This document shows positions 19,301-21,432 of a stretch of 21,432 bases of DNA, piece after piece. The translations under genes and the position numbers were made by a program. The stretch is taken from NCBI GenBank assembly GCA_003665825.1, contig QPFY01000071.1:1-21432 (forward strand), written 5' to 3'. The stretch is from Microbotryum silenes-acaulis. Lineage: Eukaryota > Basidiomycota > Microbotryomycetes > Microbotryales > Microbotryaceae. Numbering within the stretch: the first letter of the stretch is position 1; the number at the start of each line of letters is the position of its first letter. The notes beneath the pieces are model-generated. The model had not been told where the DNA came from. It ran no database searches and saw nothing but the letters and a program-made list of their open reading frames with translations.

Positions 19301-21058
19301 CCATGCGCGACGACTTCAAGGTGTTCACCATCGAGCCTCGATCCTCCGTACCACCGGGCGCCACTATCGTCACCTCCAAGTTCGTCTGGAAGACCAAACG
19401 CGACGCACGCGGCGAAGTCACGGGGCACAAGGCACGTCTCGTAGCGCAAGGTAACCGACAACGCGACGGCATCGACTTCTCGGAGACTTTCGCACCCGTC
19501 GCCCGGTTCTCTCCATTCGCTGCCTCCTTGCCCTCGCCGCTGCCAATGGTTACCACGTTCATCAGGCCGACATCGACAAGGCTTACCTCCACGGCGAGCT
19601 CGATCACGATATCTGGATGACGACGCCACGAGGTTTCGACTTCCCAAGTGATAAGATTCTCCGCCTGCGGCGCTCAATCTACGGTCTCAGCAGGCCGGTC
19701 GCATCTGGAATCGCCACATTGACACATCACTCAGGAGTCTCGGGTACAAGGCAACGGGCACTGATCACTGCATTTACTCTCACATTGATGATCAGCAACG
19801 GCCCATTATATCGCCTTGTATGTCGACGATCTCCTCATTGTCAGCCCCGCCCTCGACGAGATCGAACGCGTCATCTCCGGCCTCGAACAACGATACGGCG
19901 TCAAACGACTCGGCCCCGCGGAATACATCCTCGGCATCCAAATCCGCCGCCTGGACGACGGCTCCATTGCCCTATCCCAGGAACGCTACATCATGGACGT
20001 GCTCGCCCGGTTTCACTTCGACACCACGACACGCGGCGCTACGGTGCCAATGACGCCCGGCCTCTCGCTCACGGCAGTTCCGGGTCAAGGAACGGAGCGC
20101 ATTCGATCGTGGTACCTACAAGCCATTGGCTCCCTCCTGTACATTTCCCTTGGCACTCGACCCGACATTGCCTTCGCCGTCTCGTACTTGTCCCGGTTCG
20201 CCAACAACCCTGGCCGCCGTCATTGGATTGCCGTCAAACACGTCCTTCGCTACCTTCGCGCCACGTACCGCGATGAGCTACTCTACGCCCGCGGTCCAGC
20301 CAAAGTTACGGGTGTGGTTGGGTATTCCGATGCGAACTGGGGTGCCTGCGTCGACACGTCCATCTCCACAATGGGCTTCGTCTTTTACTTGGCCGGCTCC
20401 GCCGTCTCTTGGTCATCGAAGCGTCAGACTCGGGTGGCGGATTCCACCACTGATGCGAATACCTCGCCTTGTCGCACGCTGGTAAGGAAGCGATTTACCT
20501 TACGCAACTCCTCTCCGAGCTCCACGTTCGCCCGATCGATGCAGCTCACATCTTCACGACAACGAGGCCGCGGCCGCCGTCGCTCACGACCCGTTCGCAC
20601 CTCCGGCACTCGACACATACGCCTCCGCGAGCATTTTGTCCGCGACATGGTCAACCGAGGCGATATCTCCCTCTCACACGTTGGCACAGCGGACATGGTT
20701 GCGGACCTATTCACCAAAGCGCTGGGTCCCAAGATTTTTGGTATACATTGCTATGCTCTAGGCCTCCGGACGCGGCACCCACGGCTCAAGTCTACCTCGC
20801 GTTCGCGTGGGGGGGGGTGTGAGGAATCCACTCTCCGCTCGGGTCAGGACTTAGGCGCGCGGAGCGAGCCGGGCGCATCGGCCCAGGACTTAGGGCGCGG
20901 GCGAGCCGGGCGCATCGGCCCAGGACTTAGGCGCGCGCAGCGAGCCTGGCACATTGGCTCAGCCCCGAGGCTCGCTGGCTGAGGACTTGGGGCGCGCGGC
21001 TCCCTTACTGTTAGATTCCTATTCATCACTCTTGGCTATAACTACATCGCTGACGTAG
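16354..21058 (+). pseudogene. A5 gag-pol, multiply frameshifted
   Basis: The start context and first 170 codons equal A2. Single-base losses then break the frame near 16866, 17179, 17533, 17813, 18757, 18926, 19511, 19689, 19803, 20456, 20557 and 20593, nearly all inside runs of two to five identical bases. The last three together restore the frame. Only two substitutions were noticed, near 17227 and 17471 (Arg to Cys). All domain motifs remain visible across frames: one zinc knuckle, DSGAT, the DD35E integrase, YVDD and the RNase H residues. The LTR-encoded tail ends at the TAG at 21056-21058. Read literally this is a dead copy, but the damage pattern is that of homopolymer sequencing error and the real copy may be intact. 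Confidence 0.88.
20809..20817 (+). other. A5 polypurine tract, nine G
   Basis: Nine G directly before the A5 3' LTR, as in A2. Confidence 0.78.
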
Positions 21059-21145
21059 TAGAGTTGATCGAATAGGTATGTTGAAATGATATTCATCACT
21101 CTTGGCTATAACTACATCGCTGACGTAGTAGAGTTTGATCGAATA
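20818..21145 (+). repeat. A5 3' LTR, 328 bp
   Basis: It differs from the A5 5' LTR by small changes only: a rearranged stretch in the second 39-bp repeat (CTTAGGGCGCGGGCGAG, net loss of two bases near 20893) and one extra T in GAGTTTGATC near 21135. These are indels like those in the neighbouring coding region, so they should not be used to date the insertion. Confidence 0.92.
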
Positions 21146-21150
21146 GCGAT
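21146..21150. repeat. A5 target-site duplication, right (GCGAT)
   Basis: Second copy of GCGAT, directly after GATCGAATA of the A5 3' LTR. The A4/A6 sequence resumes with AAGCCG. Confidence 0.9.
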
Positions 21151-21432
21151 AAGCCGGAATAGAGAGCGATCGGCGACCATGTGTGCCGTGGCGCCCGAGT
21201 CGACTACAAAGGCGTCAGTCGGGAGTTGCCGGCGAGCGAACAGGCAGGAGGCGAAATAGCCGATGTTAGGCTGTTGAGCGGCGGGAGAGACGTGTCGTCC
21301 TGGTTGTCGTCGCCGGTGTGTTTCTGTTCGCCCCGGTGCTTGCAGTCGAGGCCCAGTGACCTTTCTTGTGGCAGCGGCGGCAGGGGCCGGCGGGCGGGTG
21401 TGTCGCCCGTGAGGTGCAGTCGCGCAGACGGG
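21146..21432 (-). pseudogene. A6: gag zinc-knuckle to protease part of the element split by A5
   Basis: In reverse orientation it corresponds to about residues 279-374 of A2: the end of zinc knuckle one, knuckle two, the linker, and the protease start with the Asp-Ser-Gly catalytic motif. With A4 it forms one element interrupted by A5. At least two bases are missing relative to A2, near 21157 (TATTCCGG for TATTCACGG) and near 21352 (GAGGCCC for GAGGGCCC). It shares a substitution in the CCCGCC(A/G)GCCCC segment with A5. It runs off the window end. Confidence 0.87.

Larger units (their letters stand above)
15931..21145 (+). mobile_element. Copia copy A5, full length with indels, inserted in A4/A6
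   Basis: A5 carries both LTRs (15931-16259, 20818-21145), primer-binding site, leader, gag-pol region and G9 tract, flanked by GCGAT on both sides. It inserted into the protease region of a reverse-oriented family A element. It is the only insertion in the window for which both flanks are visible. Differences from A2 are mainly single-base deletions after about 16860. Confidence 0.95.

Noticed and set aside
1..21432. A host gene, defence system or other cargo between the elements
   Set aside because: Every segment can be assigned to family A or family B sequence. No unexplained stretch long enough to hold a gene remains.

Overview
The window is a nest of LTR retrotransposons and contains no host gene that I can recognise. 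Every part of it belongs to one of two Ty1/copia (Pseudoviridae-type) families. The host is eukaryotic. The GC-rich, C-ending codon use, the compact single-ORF gag-pol and a 57-bp intron-like segment suggest a fungus, probably a GC-rich basidiomycete. That placement is inference; nothing here fixes the species.

Family A makes up most of the window. It has a 329-bp LTR (TGTGAGG...GAATA), a primer-binding site directly after the 5' LTR, a 94-bp leader, one gag-protease-integrase-RT-RNase H reading frame, and a run of nine G directly before the 3' LTR. Copies from left to right are: A1 (+, 1-3806, 5' part outside the window, several 1-2 base indels); A2 (+, 3478-8705, complete, intact 1572-residue polyprotein, sharing the LTR at 3478-3806 with A1); an older LTR piece (8706-8938); A3 (+, 8939-10192, an older and more diverged integrase/RT piece); A4 (-, 12243-15930, pol and 3' LTR); A5 (+, 15931-21145, two LTRs and a 5-bp target duplication, many one-base deletions); and A6 (-, 21146-21432), the upstream gag/protease part of the element that A5 split from A4.

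Family B is one partial element (+, 10193-12242). It has a 490-bp LTR with 72-bp repeats, a primer-binding site whose first 12 bases match that of family A, and an open gag-protease frame cut off at the start of integrase by the A4 LTR.

The junctions give an order of events. A3 is oldest. B landed in the RT region of A3, and another family A copy landed in its integrase region. A4/A6 then landed in B, and A5 landed in A4/A6. The A1/A2 pair sits inside the LTR of the copy that had hit A3. Only A2 looks able to encode a complete set of proteins. Gag would form the particle, protease would mature the polyprotein, RT/RNase H would copy the RNA from a tRNA-fragment primer, and integrase would insert the cDNA.

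The points most worth a second look are the primer-binding sites that match the anticodon half of an Ile(UAU)-like tRNA, the polyprotein tail of about 80 residues encoded by the 3' LTR, the duplicated 55-bp near-palindrome ending each LTR, the TG...TA rather than TG...CA LTR ends, and the concentration of one-base indels at both ends of the window, which looks like an assembly-quality problem rather than natural decay.
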